Notes: generated by a model from the letters alone, not told the origin. DNA of 64,000 nt from Anoplolepis gracilipes (GCF_047496725.1 NC_132970.1:20300001-20364000), one strand, 5' to 3'; positions 1 to 24,846 are shown, numbered from the stretch's first letter. Translations and numbers: made by a program.

Positions 1-513
1 ATTACTATATTTCTAAGGATATTATATTATAATCATAATAATACGCAATCGTTAAAATTGTAAAACATATAATGAAATTCTCTTTTGAATTCTTTTACAT
101 TATTTTTTTATTTATTTATATTATTTTTTATCATATAAAATTGAGTCGACAACTTTGAAGGATATTACCGAATATTTTCGTCGAAAGGTTCTTTAGAAAT
201 ATTCAAATTTTGATAAATTTCACACAAATGAAGGAAGAAAAGGTAAATGACGGTGATAAGATGGAGTGTTCAACGAGTTAGTCCTTACAAACGGAACTTT
301 CGCGTTTCGCAAGAATACGCGTTGTAGCGGAACCTTTTATCATTCTCCGCAGCTATAGTTGCTATTGGTTCCATTTACGTCGTGGCCGCTCAGGAGAGCC
401 GACTGGATTGAAAGAAACGAGATAAGTCGAGTCGCAAGAGCAGTACGCACAAGCGGCCTATCTGCTTTCGCACAGAGTTCTCTGCTGTTTCATTCTCCTC
501 TACTCTCGAGAAG

Positions 514-518
<5 letters not shown>

Positions 519-548
<30 letters not shown>
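519..548. repeat. (AG)n microsatellite
   Basis: Pure AG dinucleotide tract of about 30 bp, in a purine-rich context beginning near 511. Confidence 0.95.
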
Positions 549-553
<5 letters not shown>

Positions 554-1680
554 TCTCTTTTCGCCGACTCTCCGAAGCGAAGTCGGGCGAGCGGCAATCT
601 GTCTCTTGGCGTGTGATAAATCAATCGTATTCGCGGACGTGCGAGACACGATCGGCGACCCTCGCACGTTCACCAGGCGCACGCATACACGCGTGCGGAA
701 GATGCGAAAACGAGCACGAGATAGGCAAATACACGCGCGCGAGAATCGGCGAAATATATAGGGGCATCTTCGTGCGTGATCTAATAGGATAGCTTGCAAG
801 ACCGATGACATCCTATTGTCGTCGAATAACTAGCCAGTCACAGTCAATTTATTATAATATCGATAACTTATGTCACACTCGAAAATGAATGCTGGGGTGA
901 CTGCTACTGGAAGAGGCGCGTTTTTCCTGCAACACACGCACGATGTCCGCCCCCGCGGAAAGTGTCGACGCTAGTTTGTTTCTTCGACAAACGACGTGAA
1001 ATCTGAGATTTTATGAACTTACGACAGACATTCCTCGTAATGTGAAGATAATAATGACTTTACGATTCATTTTTTGATGTTAATTAATGAAGACGCGTTT
1101 CTTCCAAGTCGGAATGGAAACGCGTTATCTTAATACTTTGAGAAAATCGAAAAGAACATAATTCAAGTTTATTAAATATCGACAAATTATTATCGATTAG
1201 CTGGCGTGAAACTGAGATAATAAATGCGGTCTGAGAACGGACCGCACGGGGCTAAACTGTCATGCAGTTTTTGCGTCAAAACCAGATCGGCTAACGACTC
1301 TCGACATTGCTGGCGCGGAAATAAAACTGATTTATGCATTTGCGTGTATCCTGTACTTCGGCAGGGAATCAATTACACTCGTAAACGCGCGTGATATCTC
1401 GGCAACGTGATTTCCCGGTAACATAACTCGCAGTATCGTTACTGCGATTTCACGATGAGTCTCGCTATGGGGGTGTCCTTTGATTAATGAGATCGATTAG
1501 TTGTTCTGAGAAAAAAAAAGTCGGCCCTTTTTATAATTACTTGCCGTGTAACAGCAAACGAGTGTCGTTGCTTCGCCGTGATCGATGAATTATGACCACC
1601 GGATGTCAACGTTGATTATGGCAACGCTCCGATGGTCATCCGATCCACACCCGTCCAACAAAATTGTTCATACTATATAC

Positions 1681-1692
1681 TCTCTCTCTCTT

Positions 1693-1749
<57 letters not shown>
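1681..1749. repeat. (TC)n microsatellite
   Basis: TC dinucleotide tract of about 69 bp with two TTTC interruptions in its first half. Confidence 0.95.
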
Positions 1750-1751
<2 letters not shown>

Positions 1752-2517
1752 CGATGCCACTTATCGACTCCTTTATCGAGCCGCCGACGAATAACGATGA
1801 CGATAGTCTTGCGCAACCTGTTCGAGGTTCTCCACCTTCGCGACCTCGAGTGCATCCACCGGAGAGCACGAATTATTATTATCGTCGGCACCTAACACGC
1901 ATGATTGAGCGATCACGGCGGAAGGTAAGCACGATCATCAGTCGAGAAATTCGTTCCTGATTATGCAGATTAATTGAGGTAAGTAAATTGATATTAGTGA
2001 TATTTTAAAGAAGAAAAAAGATAGATTATTAATCGTACAGAATTGTACGAATTAATTTAGAATAGAATATGTAAGCGTTGTAGATTTATATATATTTTTA
2101 TCACTGTAAGAAAAAAAATCACAAATTTAATAGGACGAAATTTAACAATGCTTCAATCCTCGATGATTGCGCACGCAGTTTCGAAGCTAGAAGTGCAAGC
2201 GGTGATCAGGTTTATCGATATGCACCATTGCTCCGCTGCAAGGCTCATTACCTCTATAACACCCAGGATACATTCGTATCGCCAGGGCCTTTTTAATAAG
2301 AACTCTTCGGTCAGGAAAGCAAATACACGAGACACATTGATAGACATTTTAATAGGCCGCATTATTTCAGTAATAGCCGACTCATACATCTTGGACTAGG
2401 AAACGTACGCATTACGCATTCAGAAAGCATTTATTCAAGTGTAAGCTTAAGTGTTGCAGATCATTACGATTGCGATGGCTGCGTTGTTCTTGTACTGTTT
2501 GCCCCGAATACCGTATG

Positions 2518-2523
<6 letters not shown>

Positions 2524-2548
<25 letters not shown>
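2524..2548. repeat. (TC)n microsatellite
   Basis: Pure TC tract of about 25 bp. Confidence 0.93.
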
Positions 2549-3882
2549 TCGTGTGTCGCTAGCAGAGTAAACTTTCATTGAGAATAAAGAATGTATTATC
2601 TTAAATACGGGATTGAAAGGCGAACGAACAACTCAATATTGCGACGTCAATCTTGTCGGGCTGGACCGTACAACGTATTATCGATCAATAGCGCGAATGT
2701 GTAAGACAAATCAATGCTATCACAATAAGCTTCCTCCCTTTCCTGCCATTCCGCTTTGGCCGACGTCTCTTTCATCTCCTCCACGGCAACCTGGTGCGTA
2801 CGCGAAGGAGGCTCATGAATATTCAGCGTACAAGTTGTCCGCGAGACGCTCGCGGGTCCAACGGCTGACATATACTCTTGTTGATCATAAGTGGGTTTGT
2901 TTCGCTGATTGTTGTCGCGTCGTTGAGGCCCCGTGCGCCGAGCCCGGGGGATCCGTTGAATATGCATCGCCCCGGGGGGCCCGGCTTTGCTTGCGTGTCC
3001 CGCGATATGGCGTTAGGGCTTATAGGTTCTATAATTTGCACCGTGCTGATAAGCCGGGGATTCGTCTGCCCGTTGTGCCCAGGCATTTGATCGCGCGCGC
3101 ATCCGGCACCTCGAAACGCTGCGTAACTCCAAGGTGTGCCGGTCATCGCTCATTCGGCGCCGTGACTAATACGAGACGCGAGAATGTTCTAATGCGACTA
3201 GTCATTTTGAAGTCGCATGACTGCGTAATTATTTTAACCTAATTAAATCCTAATTATTATACATTTGGTTCGATAGTTTTAATCATATTTTTAATATATA
3301 TGTAGTTAATATATGGATTTAATATAGATTATTAATTTTGTTATTGTGATTTATAGTAGTTTATATATAGAGTATAGTTTTTATGGAATATCTCTTATTC
3401 TTTTAAATTATAATAACTATAATATATTTTAAATATAGATATACGCATATATTATATAATAATGCATATAATTTAATACTGATATTAATTTTTATTATGA
3501 TTTATGTAATAATTTTTCTTAAAAACAAATGCAAATATCTTATATAAAACTGATTTTGAATCAATATAAATGATTTTTTATATTGATTTAATATTATTGA
3601 TAAAATTGCGACGTGCAAGCAAACACGATGAAATTATTCTCCTGTGCTTTTAACCGCATTTCTACTTTCATTTATTAAGATAATATCGATCTGAATATGT
3701 GTAGTTCGATGCATGTTTCTTATTCGCGAAAAAACCAGCTTGTGCGTCACATTAGATTCGTTATCTGTCTGGACTCGCAGACTTTACTGGCCGACGCACT
3801 ACGGAAGATCGTAGATCGAGGTTTTCCATAGTCAATTAATTACGCGTATACGCATTTAGACGGATAACTATCGTGGCGATTG

Positions 3883-3887
<5 letters not shown>

Positions 3888-3937
<50 letters not shown>
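3888..3937. repeat. (TC)n microsatellite
   Basis: Pure TC dinucleotide tract of about 50 bp, fourth of its kind in the first 4 kb. Confidence 0.95.
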
Positions 3938-3939
<2 letters not shown>

Positions 3940-6043
3940 CTTTTTAAGTTTTCTCTTTTTCTCGCCGTCCTTTTTCACGTGTATACATGTCGTACGACAT
4001 AATCGCAACCGGATAATCGAGAACCCGTTGGCGGATCGAATGGTATCTCTTTCGGATTCTCTCGGACTCGCAATGAACGCTACTGATTTATAACGTGGAA
4101 GCCGCTATCGCACGTTTCTGCAATGGAGAGCTATTGATAACGTCATGGTATCGGTACCGTGATCACGTAAACCGGCGCCAGGACATTGCACGCCAACTCG
4201 AAACTCGGCGACGATTAGTGCAAAATTATATCTACGCGCAACTTCGTTCATCATTTTCCTTCTTCTGGCGATTGTCGTACAAAACTTGATAGAAATTAGA
4301 TGGAATCGAAGGCTATCGATGGCGCCAAGATACGAAGTTGAAACAAACACGCATAAATCTCGACAAAATCAAATCAAAATAAAAATTTCTATAAAGATTA
4401 TCTCTCGATATTTGGTAAAAATTATCAATGAGTGATTGGAGTCGAAACACATATAAACATGACATTGAACATTACGAATCATGTACAGATTTATCGTTTT
4501 TCCTTAGTTGAATTTTTTGCATGGCTGGAAGTCACGAGATAAGATAAATCAAAATGATTTAATCAATCGATTTGTCGAGTTGTAATATCGTTATCTGTTT
4601 TGCACTGTTGCACCAGCAGCAGAAATAATGTTCATAGCATATATGCTCTTGCACTAATAGGCAAGCACACGCAAGACTGCCATAGAAGTTTGCAATGAGA
4701 AACTAATAGATCTTGTTTGTCACAAACTTGAGATTTTAAAAGTAAATTTAATTTGATCGCTGCTTTGCTGCTTTGCACCTGTAACCTTTTACGTGACATA
4801 ATAAAAATTTACATAACAAAAATTCTCTCATCTTTTACTGATATTCTGCGATCTTTTTATGCTTTTAATCTTTATTAGTATCGTAGACTATAAAATTTTT
4901 ATAAGTAATATGAATTCATAATATACAAGTTAAAATGCCACCTGTCAAAGCGTCGCGTATCTTATGTATATAATTGAGACTTAAAATAAATTAAGCCAAA
5001 CATTTTCAAGTGCATATCGAGCATCGCCTTCGTATCGTATTACGTCGACGAGTTGAAGCAAACAGTCATGAAGATATTGGCGAAGTTACGTATCGTGGTA
5101 AAACGAGTGTATTTACGGCGATCGGAGCGTTACGCGCGCACTCAACATTACTGCCATTGCATCGTCGTAATAATCTTTCTAGCAACTATCATCGCGCGCG
5201 CGAGAAAAAGCACTAATAGTAAAACGAACCTACGTATTAAATGCACACGCATATACAACGCCCTCAGTTGGAAGTGAAGAAGCCTCGAAAGAAAGAGGCG
5301 GCGGATGGCATCGGAAAGAGAACAGGGGCGCAGAAATTATTAACTGTTATTATAACTTTAAAATATTAAAATTACGAAAGCTGTATATGTAATTGTAATA
5401 CTCATATTATGATTATTATAGAAGTAAACTAGAAATTTATAATTTTGTGTTGAAAAATATTCTAAAATAAATTAATTTTGTAAAATATTTATTCGAGTAT
5501 ATATTTATTTCCAAATTTATATAACAAATAAATGAAATATTTGTATAGTGAAAATAATAAACTAGATAAGAGAAATATTAATATTATAAAAATTACAAGA
5601 AATATTTTGATATTATAAGAATAGAATTGATTATAGGATTAAAGGAATCTTTAAACAAAAATAATAATATTAGATAATTTATTATTAATCGGAAAATGCA
5701 CACTTGGATACATATAAAGAAATTTAACTAATAATATTAAAAATATAAATAAATATTAAAAATTCTAAAATAATTTTTATGTTCGTATTATAACTATTAA
5801 CTAATTAATTAAATATAAATTACGTGATAATATATGTATATTCAAAATAATATTGATAAAATATATTATATATAATATTATTGAACAGTTGTCATCGCTA
5901 CAAATTTATTATTTTATTTATTATATACACATATATATACATAGATAATAATTAGAAGTAATTCATATAATATATTAAGAATAATATTATAACAAAACAT
6001 TATGCTTAATAATATTAAACTGTTATTATTGCTACATGTTAAG

Positions 6044-6044
<1 letters not shown>

Positions 6045-6084
<40 letters not shown>

Positions 6085-6087
6085 ATA
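6045..6087. repeat. (TA)n-(TG)n microsatellite in copy 1
   Basis: A TA run passes into a TG run. The homologous tract in copy 2 (about 19660-19690) has fewer TG units. In copy 3 the corresponding TA run is where the hAT-like element inserted. Confidence 0.9.
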
Positions 6088-6258
6088 TGTGTATATATTA
6101 ATATGCACATTATATATTTAAGGATAAATATTGTTTATATATGATAATTTAATAGTATAAAAACAATATTATATATATATATTTTTTTGCTGTAATTGTG
6201 ATAACTAATCACGATTAATATCTTTTGAAAAGTTCTTAATATTTTAAGGAAAGAAAAA

Positions 6259-17044
<10,786 letters not shown>

Positions 17045-17075
17045 GTCAACTTTTAGGTATCTGTAGCAACTGTTC
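17045..17075 (-). other. 5' UTR portion of exon 1
   Basis: Between a strong acceptor (TTTCTTTTAACAG, ending at 17076) and the ATG there are 31 non-coding bases. The matching donor is probably at 17996. Confidence 0.55.
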
Positions 17076-17996
17076 CTGTTAAAAGAAAGACATATATAAA
17101 ATAAAATTTAGATAATAAACTTTACTGCAAACAAATTTATAAAGTATTTTTTAAAATTAGCTTTTCTGAGTAATTAGAAATTTTATCCGTGATGAATTGC
17201 AGATCGACCTACGTACATGCTATTTCCAAAAGATGATTATATTTTTAGTAAACAAGCAACGAATAATCAACGGAATAGTCAACAGAAAATTAAATTTTTT
17301 TCGACTTTTTTGGTAAGTCTTTTCAAACACGGATAAACACATACATATATGTGCGCGCGCGTGTGTATGTGTATGTGTGTGTGCGCGCAACTAGATCAAA
17401 AACAATTTGTATGTTTTTGTATTTATTATATATTATACACATTTTTTTAGTAACGAGATAAACGTTTACCGTTTGTTCATTATTCGTTTAAATGGATATA
17501 TCAAATCAATAATCGATTTTAAAGTAACCTTGCAAATTATTATTGATATTATGAAAAGATACAGAATAAACATATGCACGGTATTATATAAACATGGTAA
17601 TTTTTAACATTGTAAATGTATTATTTAATTTTCTGTTATTAATTTAAAAATATATGAACTAAATATAAAAAATATTTTTTAAATACTTTCCTTTTTTAAT
17701 CTTTTCTTTAATCCAAAGACATTCTATAACAATATTATAATAAAAATAGATTTATGTTTTTGTCAGATAAAGAGTATATGTACGTAAAACTTAAGAACAT
17801 GTATAAGTTTTTTAAAAAAATGAAAGAAAAAGAATTGAAAAATCTAATAAAAGTTTAACAATTTAACAATTTTGAAAATAATTTTAAAGAAATATATTCT
17901 CGTGTGTGTTCATATTTTAATATAATTTAAATTACGTCCTATCTTTTACATATATTTAAGAAAAAGTTATATAATATTCTGTTTCTAAAGACTCAC

Positions 17997-18060
17997 CTTG
18001 TATACTAAAAATGCTGTGTTATTTCTAATACAATTTCTTTTCTTCTCAGAACTAATTAAA
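17997..18060 (-). other. Candidate 5' UTR exon of M1 gene
   Basis: On the minus strand the sequence CAAG|GTGAGT at 18000-17991 is a near-consensus donor 921 bp upstream of the AACAG acceptor at 17076. The upstream limit is unknown; 18060 is only a guess. No TATA box is assigned. Confidence 0.4.
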
Positions 18061-18960
18061 GTTGATACTTTATCACCGTGAACCGTTAATCTGTACTATC
18101 TTAATCTTAACGTTTCAAGAGGTAATCGAAAACTGGCAATGTCGATGTAAGAGACATCATAATAAATATATATATATAAATACAAACATATTTACAAGTT
18201 ATATAAGGTCATCACATCCTACAAAATTTAAATTTAGAATAATATTTTACTTAATATTTAAGATATTTTAAGATTCATTGAATATGCTAATTTTTTATAT
18301 TTATCTATGTATTATATATTTTGTTAATTTTATATACGATTTAAGCAATATAGAAAAATAAGTATTTATGTTTTCCTACATCTATATATAATAATTTTTA
18401 ATCTTTACGTGTTGAGAATTAAAGCATTTCTATATCAACGTACATTCACATATTTATTTTTTATGTAATACGTAAATAATATATTATAATTATTCTTATT
18501 AATATAATATGTTGAAGTCATTTTAATCATGTTAAAATCTCCTTTCGTTGTACGATAACAGAGCTGACAAAGAGAACATTAACGCACTCTAACGTAAATA
18601 CATCACGTTATTATTAATTTATTGTCAAAATATTTCAAGTACCTACTATAACATACATGTATATACGTGAAATATAAAATTATAATATTAAAATATGTAT
18701 TTAAAAGTATAGATTAATTATTTGCTGAATGTAATATGTCATGACACTTTTTGTTACCTTAATTTTAATTGCTTGACTATTACTTAATAGTTTATTTTAT
18801 TATTATTTATTATATTTAATTGTTTTGCGTTCTCACTCTGACTTGAACTTAAATCATCGAACAACACAACATCAAACAAAATATATTTAAGTTTAAATAT
18901 TATTAAGGAAATAATTGTGGCCTAAATAATTATGGTAAGTCACAACAACTTGAAAATATT
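18061..18960. other. AT-rich spacer between M1 gene and duplicated copy 2
   Basis: Very AT-rich DNA without credible frames. Any M1 promoter should lie in its first part. I see no specific control motif that I could defend. Confidence 0.5.
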
Positions 18961-19658
18961 AAAATTATAACTTCAAAATATTAAAATTACGAAAGCTGTA
19001 TATGTAATTGCAATATCCATATTATGATTGTTAAATAAGTAAACTAAAATTTTATAATTTTGTGTTGAAAAATATTCTAAAACAAATTAATTTTGTAAAA
19101 TATTTATTCGAGGATATATTTATTTCCGAATTTATATAACAAACAGATAAACTATTTGTATAGTAAAAATAATAAATTACATAAGAGCGATATTGCTATT
19201 ATAAAAATTATAAAAAATATTTTGATATTATAAGAATAGAATTGATTATAGGATTAAAGGAATCTTTAAACAAAAATAATAATATTAGATAATTTATTAT
19301 GAATCGGAAAATGCACACTTGGATACATATAAAGAAATTTAACTAATAATATTAAAAATATAAATAAATATTAAAAATTCTAAAATAATTTTTATGTTCG
19401 TATTATAACTATTAACTAATTAATTAAATATAAATTACATGATAATATATGTATATTCAAAATAATATTGATAAAATATATTATATATAATATTATTGAA
19501 CAGTTGTCATCGCTACAAATTTATTATTTTATTTATTATATACACATATATATACATAGATAATAATTAGAAGTAATTCATATAATATATTAAGAATAAT
19601 ATTATAACAAAACATTATGCTTAATAATATTAAACTGTTATTATTGCTACATGTTAAG

Positions 19659-19689
<31 letters not shown>

Positions 19690-19863
19690 ATATGTGTATA
19701 TATTAATATGCACATTATATATTTAAGGATAAATATTGTTTATATATGATAATTTAATAGTATAAAAACAATATTATATATATATATTTTTTTGCTGTAA
19801 TTGTGATAACTAATCACGATTAATATCTTTTGAAAAGTTCTTAATATTTTAAGGAAAGAAAAA

Positions 19864-19989
19864 CTATATCTTAAAATATTTCTTTATTTTTTCGATTTCA
19901 TGTATACGGCTGTTCAGTTTTTTGTCAGCATACGACGTCCATTCTTTCACAAGATTTTTATACGCGTAAAAATTAGCTTCATTATTTGC
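19864..19989 (-). pseudogene. Orphan copy of M1 exon 12
   Basis: Identical by eye to 6259-6384, with the same acceptor, frame and TAG stop. No exon 10 or earlier M1 exons are found upstream on this strand, so it has no visible parent gene here. It may be the relic of a neighbouring paralogue or a non-functional duplicate. Confidence 0.75.
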
Positions 19990-20137
19990 CTAAGTCAGAT
20001 TATTATGAATTAATGTAATAATTTTGTGCCATCTTAAAAGACTCACATAATTAAAGGACAAAATACTTGTGACATATATTACGGATATAAATACTAATAG
20101 AAAACTTAATATAAATTTAATTTTGAATAAAACTTAC

Positions 20138-20239
20138 CAATTCAAGGAGAGTTCTATTTTCCCTCCACATACGTTTGTGATAATTATTGTATGCTTCAAT
20201 CTCAATGATATTTATCATAATATTTTTCAAGTTATAGTT
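20138..20239 (-). pseudogene. Orphan copy of M1 exon 11
   Basis: Identical by eye to 6533-6634, including both splice sites, but with no preceding M1 exons upstream. Confidence 0.75.
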
Positions 20240-21028
20240 CTATGTAGAATAATTTTATGATTATTTATTGTCAATAAATAGTAATTTTATTTAACAAAAT
20301 TTTTTTTAATTTAACAAGAATGTGTAACGGACTAGTATTTTGGTAATTAGCATAATAAAAGCATAATATGAAAAACCGTTTTTAATTTTTGACAAAAAAC
20401 TATTTACTATAATTTTGCCAAAAATTTCTCTTATTTAAAATTATATGTATGCCTGTATATCATATACACAAATATTTTATATTAAACATATTGAAAATAA
20501 TAAATAATAGTAATTATACATAATAAAGGGTGACTTCAAAGATTTAAATGGCTTTGACATATATTATGACCTCACAGATTTGAATGATCTTAACGTATAG
20601 TGTTCTGATCTTGAGTAATCAATAGGTTTTAGGCGGTACTTATTGTTTATTAAAAAGTTATAATGGAAGGATTTTCACAAATTACAATAACTTTTAGATT
20701 TTAGGGTATAGTTTTAAATTAAAAAAGATATATTAAGTTTGATAATCTAAATTTTTCCAGGTGTGAGAGCATATTTTTCCGAATCCTTGTACATTTGAGA
20801 AGTAAATATATGATGTGTGTCATACAAAAATATATGCAACATAACTCAACCTGTACATAACTGTTATACTTATATACGTTAATAATTTTGATCTCGCTTC
20901 GCGTAAACAGTTCAAAACTCATGTGAAATCGTGCAGTAATAAATCTCGTTTTGCACTGAAAACAGAGGTGACGTCGCAATAGAATTCGCTTCGCTAAAGA
21001 TTTTGGAAATCCATGTAGAAAAGTGTGA

Positions 21029-21920
21029 TAAAATTTAGGGTAAATATCCTGTTTAGGGGAGGATGCTCCGATGTCCTTGACCTTGACATATGGTGTCAAG
21101 GTCATTATTCTTAGTAACGCTTAAAAGGTTTTAGCCGTCGCTCGTTGTTTACTAAAAAGTTACATAAAAAAATTGTTAAAAATTGACGTTTTTTGCAATT
21201 ATTTTATCAAATACTGGAAATTAAAAAAAATGTTTCAAGTAAAAGTTGTAAGTCTCTTCAAAATACACGTTTTATATCCTATTCATTTTTATTATACGAG
21301 TGATAGTTTTCGAGAAAAACAACAATAAAGACTATAAAAACTTTATACAATATAAATTATAATATTACATATATTATAGTCCCACTGTATCTGCGCATAC
21401 ACTTTCCTATCCACACAACAAATGGGTTGGGTTAGGTTTTTTTGGAAGTGGAGCTTTCCCGTAGGAGAGCGGAACCCACTGTATCCACGCAAACACTTTT
21501 CACTCATAGAAAGTCTATTCGTGGACATAGTGGGTTCCGCCTTGTGGGTAGGAAAGTGTATGCGCAGATGCAGTGGGACTATATATTATGTTATAATTAA
21601 TATTGTATAAAGTTTATAGTCTTTATCGTTGTTTTTCTCGAAAGCTATTCCTCGTATAATAAAAATGGATAGAATATAAAATGTGTATTTTGAAGAGGCC
21701 TACAACTTTTATTTGAAACATTTTTTTTAAATTTTCAGTATTTGATAAAATAATTGTAAAAAACGTCAATTTAAAAAAATTTTTGTAACTTTTTAGTAAA
21801 CAATGAGCGACGGCTAAAACCTTTTAAAAGCGTTACTCAGAGTGATGACCTTGAAAACATATGTCAAGATCAAGAACATCGAAGCATCCCCCCCTAAGTA
21901 GGATATTTAGCAAATTTAGT
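21029..21920. repeat. Foldback element, copy 2
   Basis: Matches 7424-8315 at the 13,605 bp offset, with the same two long arms and the same interrupted centre. Confidence 0.8.
21377..21581. mobile_element. Nested ~205 bp MITE, copy 2
   Basis: Duplicate of 7772-7976 with the same TAGTCCCACTG/CAGTGGGACTA ends. Confidence 0.75.
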
Positions 21921-22381
21921 ATAGTTCATTTATTCATGTGTAGTAAATACTATATACTAAGAGCACATTTTATAAAATGTACATAATGTCAAAAATTACA
22001 TGAAATGCGTTAAAATTACTTATTCTTATGCTTATAACTTTTTAATAAACAACGAGCGACGAAAAAACCTTTTGGATATTATTCAGGGTCATGACACTTA
22101 CAACATATATAAAGGTTATTCAAATCTCTGAATATGCTTCTAATATGCTCTTAATGTGCATAATTATCATTATTTCTCATTTTCAATGTATTTATAATAA
22201 AATATTATATATACGTATATATAATATGTATATATATAAAAATACATATAGATATATAGATACATAGATAATAGTTCTAAATGAAAGCAATATATTTTAG
22301 GAGATAATGCGTCAAAAATTAAAAAAGGTTTTTTATACATATAAGCATATATTCCTCTCTGAGCAATTACATTCCTCTAAA

Positions 22382-22578
22382 CCAGTAGTTCTTAACCTTT
22401 TCAAAGTCACGGAACACTTTTTTTTTATTAGAAGGAAAATTTGCAAAACATCAAAATCATTAAGATCATAAAACCAACAAAAAAATGTGCATAAACATTC
22501 TTTTATTAAAAGTTACACTGAAACTTTCATAATTTCGCGAAACACTAGTGTTCCGCCGAACATCAGTTAAGAACCATT
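22382..22578. mobile_element. Complete hAT-type MITE
   Basis: A 197 bp element opening CCAGTAGTTCTTAACC and closing GTTAAGAACCATT. It is flanked on both sides by CCTCTAAA (22374-22381 and 22579-22586), an 8 bp target duplication as made by hAT transposases. The start resembles the widespread CAGTGGTTCTCAACC ends of hAT/Charlie-like elements. No coding capacity. Confidence 0.85.
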
Positions 22579-22586
22579 CCTCTAAA

Positions 22587-22989
22587 GAGAAAAGTGAAAA
22601 TTAGGTTCTTATATTTTTCGTCAGATTTTAGACAAGTTAAAAGAAATGAAATTTAATAGGCATTTTTTGCTACTAAAAAATACTTATATTTTTTTAATTC
22701 TCTCGTATTGTTATAAAAAAATAAACTTATGTTTTTTATTATTAAGCAATCCTTATTCAATTTTTTATTAGGACTTTTTAACAGCCTAGAATGTCATCAT
22801 TTAAAAATATACGTTAGAAAGCTTGATTTCTTTAGAAACTTTTTATTTGTTTTATTATTTCTGTAAAATCAATAATTCAAGTAAAAGTTTTCCAAGTAAA
22901 TAAATAAATACAATAACATGCACAATTTTATTCTTTTATTTAATGATACGGGAAAATTTTAAAAATATAATTAAAAAAGTAAAAAAAAA
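22587..22989. other. AT-rich spacer between copies 2 and 3
   Basis: About 400 bp without a credible gene or further structure that I could recognise. Confidence 0.5.
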
Positions 22990-23684
22990 AGTAACAACAA
23001 CTTAAGAATATTAAAATTACGTAAGCTGTATATGTAATTGCAACATCCTTATTATGATTGTTAAATAAGTAAAATTTTATAATTTTGCGTTGAAAAATAT
23101 TCTAAAACAAATTAATTTTGTAAAATATTTATTCGAGGATATATTTATTTCACAATTTATATAACAAATAAATAAACTATTTGTTTAATGAAAATAATAA
23201 ATTAGATAAGAAAGATATTGCTATTATAAAAATTATAAGAAATATTTTGATGTTATAAGAATAGAATTGATTATAGGATTATGGGAATCTTTAAACAAAA
23301 GTAATAATATTAGATAATTTATTATAAATGGGAAAATGTACACATGAATACATATAAAGAAATTTAACTAATAATATTAAAAATATAAATAAATATTATA
23401 AATTCTAAAACAATTTTTATGTTTGTATTATAATTATTAACTAATTAACTAAATATAAATTATGTGATAATATATGTATATTCAAAATAATATTAATAAA
23501 ATATATTATATATAATATTATTGAACAGTTGTCATTGCTAGAAATTTATTATTTTATTTATTAGATACACATATATACACATAGACAATAATTAAAAGTA
23601 ATTCATATAATAATATATTAAGAATAATATTAACAAAATATTATGCTTAATAATATTAAACTGTTATTATTGTTACGTATATAA

Positions 23685-23737
<53 letters not shown>

Positions 23738-23740
<3 letters not shown>

Positions 23741-24795
23741 GGTTGGGAAGTAACGCGTTACTTGTAACGTCGTTACCGTTACAGTTACTTTTTTTCGATA
23801 ACTGTAACGGTAACGGCGTTACAAATTTTGTTTGTAACGGAAAAAGTAACTTCGTTACATTTTTCGATAACGAGTAACGAAATTAAGAGTTATTTTTATC
23901 GTTTCTTTCCAGACAGTACATATCTTTAAAAAAGACAGCTTAAAGAGGTCTTATTTTTTAAACATCTTTAAGATGTCTTTTGATCTTTCTGTGTAGTCTA
24001 GAATTTTTTTCAAATATATTTGAATATACTATACTTTTTCGAATATAATTTTCAAATAAAGAAACATAGATATTTTTCGTTTCATGCATATGCGCGCATT
24101 TTATATAGTAAATGTAACATATACTATAGATACTTGTACGTATATGCGTGAAATGGAACTTAAGATTGATAAAAGTTTTGAAACGCAGTATCACATACTT
24201 AGAAACTACTGGCATCTCTTTCTAGTATCTGTCTACTGTGTAAAAAAAACATTTAAGTAGACAGATAATTCAATGATTAGTCAAGAATTCGATGTTATAA
24301 AAATTATCGTATTGTATTAGAATTTTAAAATAAAAAAAATTGAAAAGACGCGAAGAAAGCGATTTTAACCATATATTTACCAATCTATTGAAAGTAAACT
24401 AACAATAAGAAAATTATTTTATTTACATTTACAAAATCTAAAAGTGTTTAAGAAAGCTTGTTTACACTTTTTTTTCAAAAGTTTCTCTTATTTAAAATAA
24501 TTTATTATTATCAAAATTATTACACACTTTATATCAATAGTAATATCACTATCAAAAAATTATATTATTTTGGTTACTTTACTGTAAAATAATGTTCAAA
24601 AATTTTTAGTACTTAGTGTAAAAATTTGATCTTGTATTAAAAAAATTTTTATGTACAGTTTATATTGTACACAAAAAAGTAACGGAAATTGTAACGATTC
24701 GTTACTTTTTGAGTGACGGTAACGGTAACGAGTTACTTTTTGGAAAAATGAACAGTAATGGTAACGAGTTACTTTTATAAAGTAACTTTCCCAAC

Positions 24796-24799
<4 letters not shown>
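23738..24799. mobile_element. hAT-like non-autonomous element, ~1.06 kb
   Basis: It starts CAGGGTTGGGAAGTAAC and ends GTAACTTTCCCAACTCTG, so the ends are inverted repeats. Both subterminal regions are packed with GTAACG/CGTTAC motifs. It sits inside a TA microsatellite, so the target duplication cannot be read. The AT-rich interior has no transposase frame. CAGGGTTGGG ends are seen in hAT-type elements, which supports the family guess. Confidence 0.8.

Positions 24800-24846
<47 letters not shown>

Larger units (their letters stand above)
1..5347. other. Non-coding, GC-moderate flank with CT/GA microsatellites
   Basis: No open frame here looks like protein: the frames of 60-209 codons are low-complexity or basic/serine-rich shadows of repeats, without domains or paired splice sites. 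The block contains four pure GA/CT tracts (listed separately), a CpG-rich patch around 2920-3000, and AT-rich stretches at 3240-3600 and 4360-5000. It ends abruptly near 5340, where the AT-rich island begins. It could be intergenic DNA or intron of a gene outside the window. Confidence 0.6.
18961..22443. repeat. 3.5 kb duplicated segment, copy 2
   Basis: Nearly identical to copy 1 at an offset of 13,605 bp over almost its whole length, with a more diverged first 250 bp. It lies upstream of the M1 gene in the same orientation and contains orphan copies of exons 12 and 11, the foldback element and the nested MITE. Unlike copy 1 it continues through a complete hAT-type MITE. The opening bases (ACAACAACTT...AATATTAAAATT) are shared with copy 3. 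Confidence 0.93.

Noticed and set aside
2613..3242. 209-codon plus-strand frame
   Set aside because: The longest non-repeat frame in the left flank, but it is overlapped by antisense frames of similar quality, has no domain, and sits in a CpG-rich patch where stops are rare.
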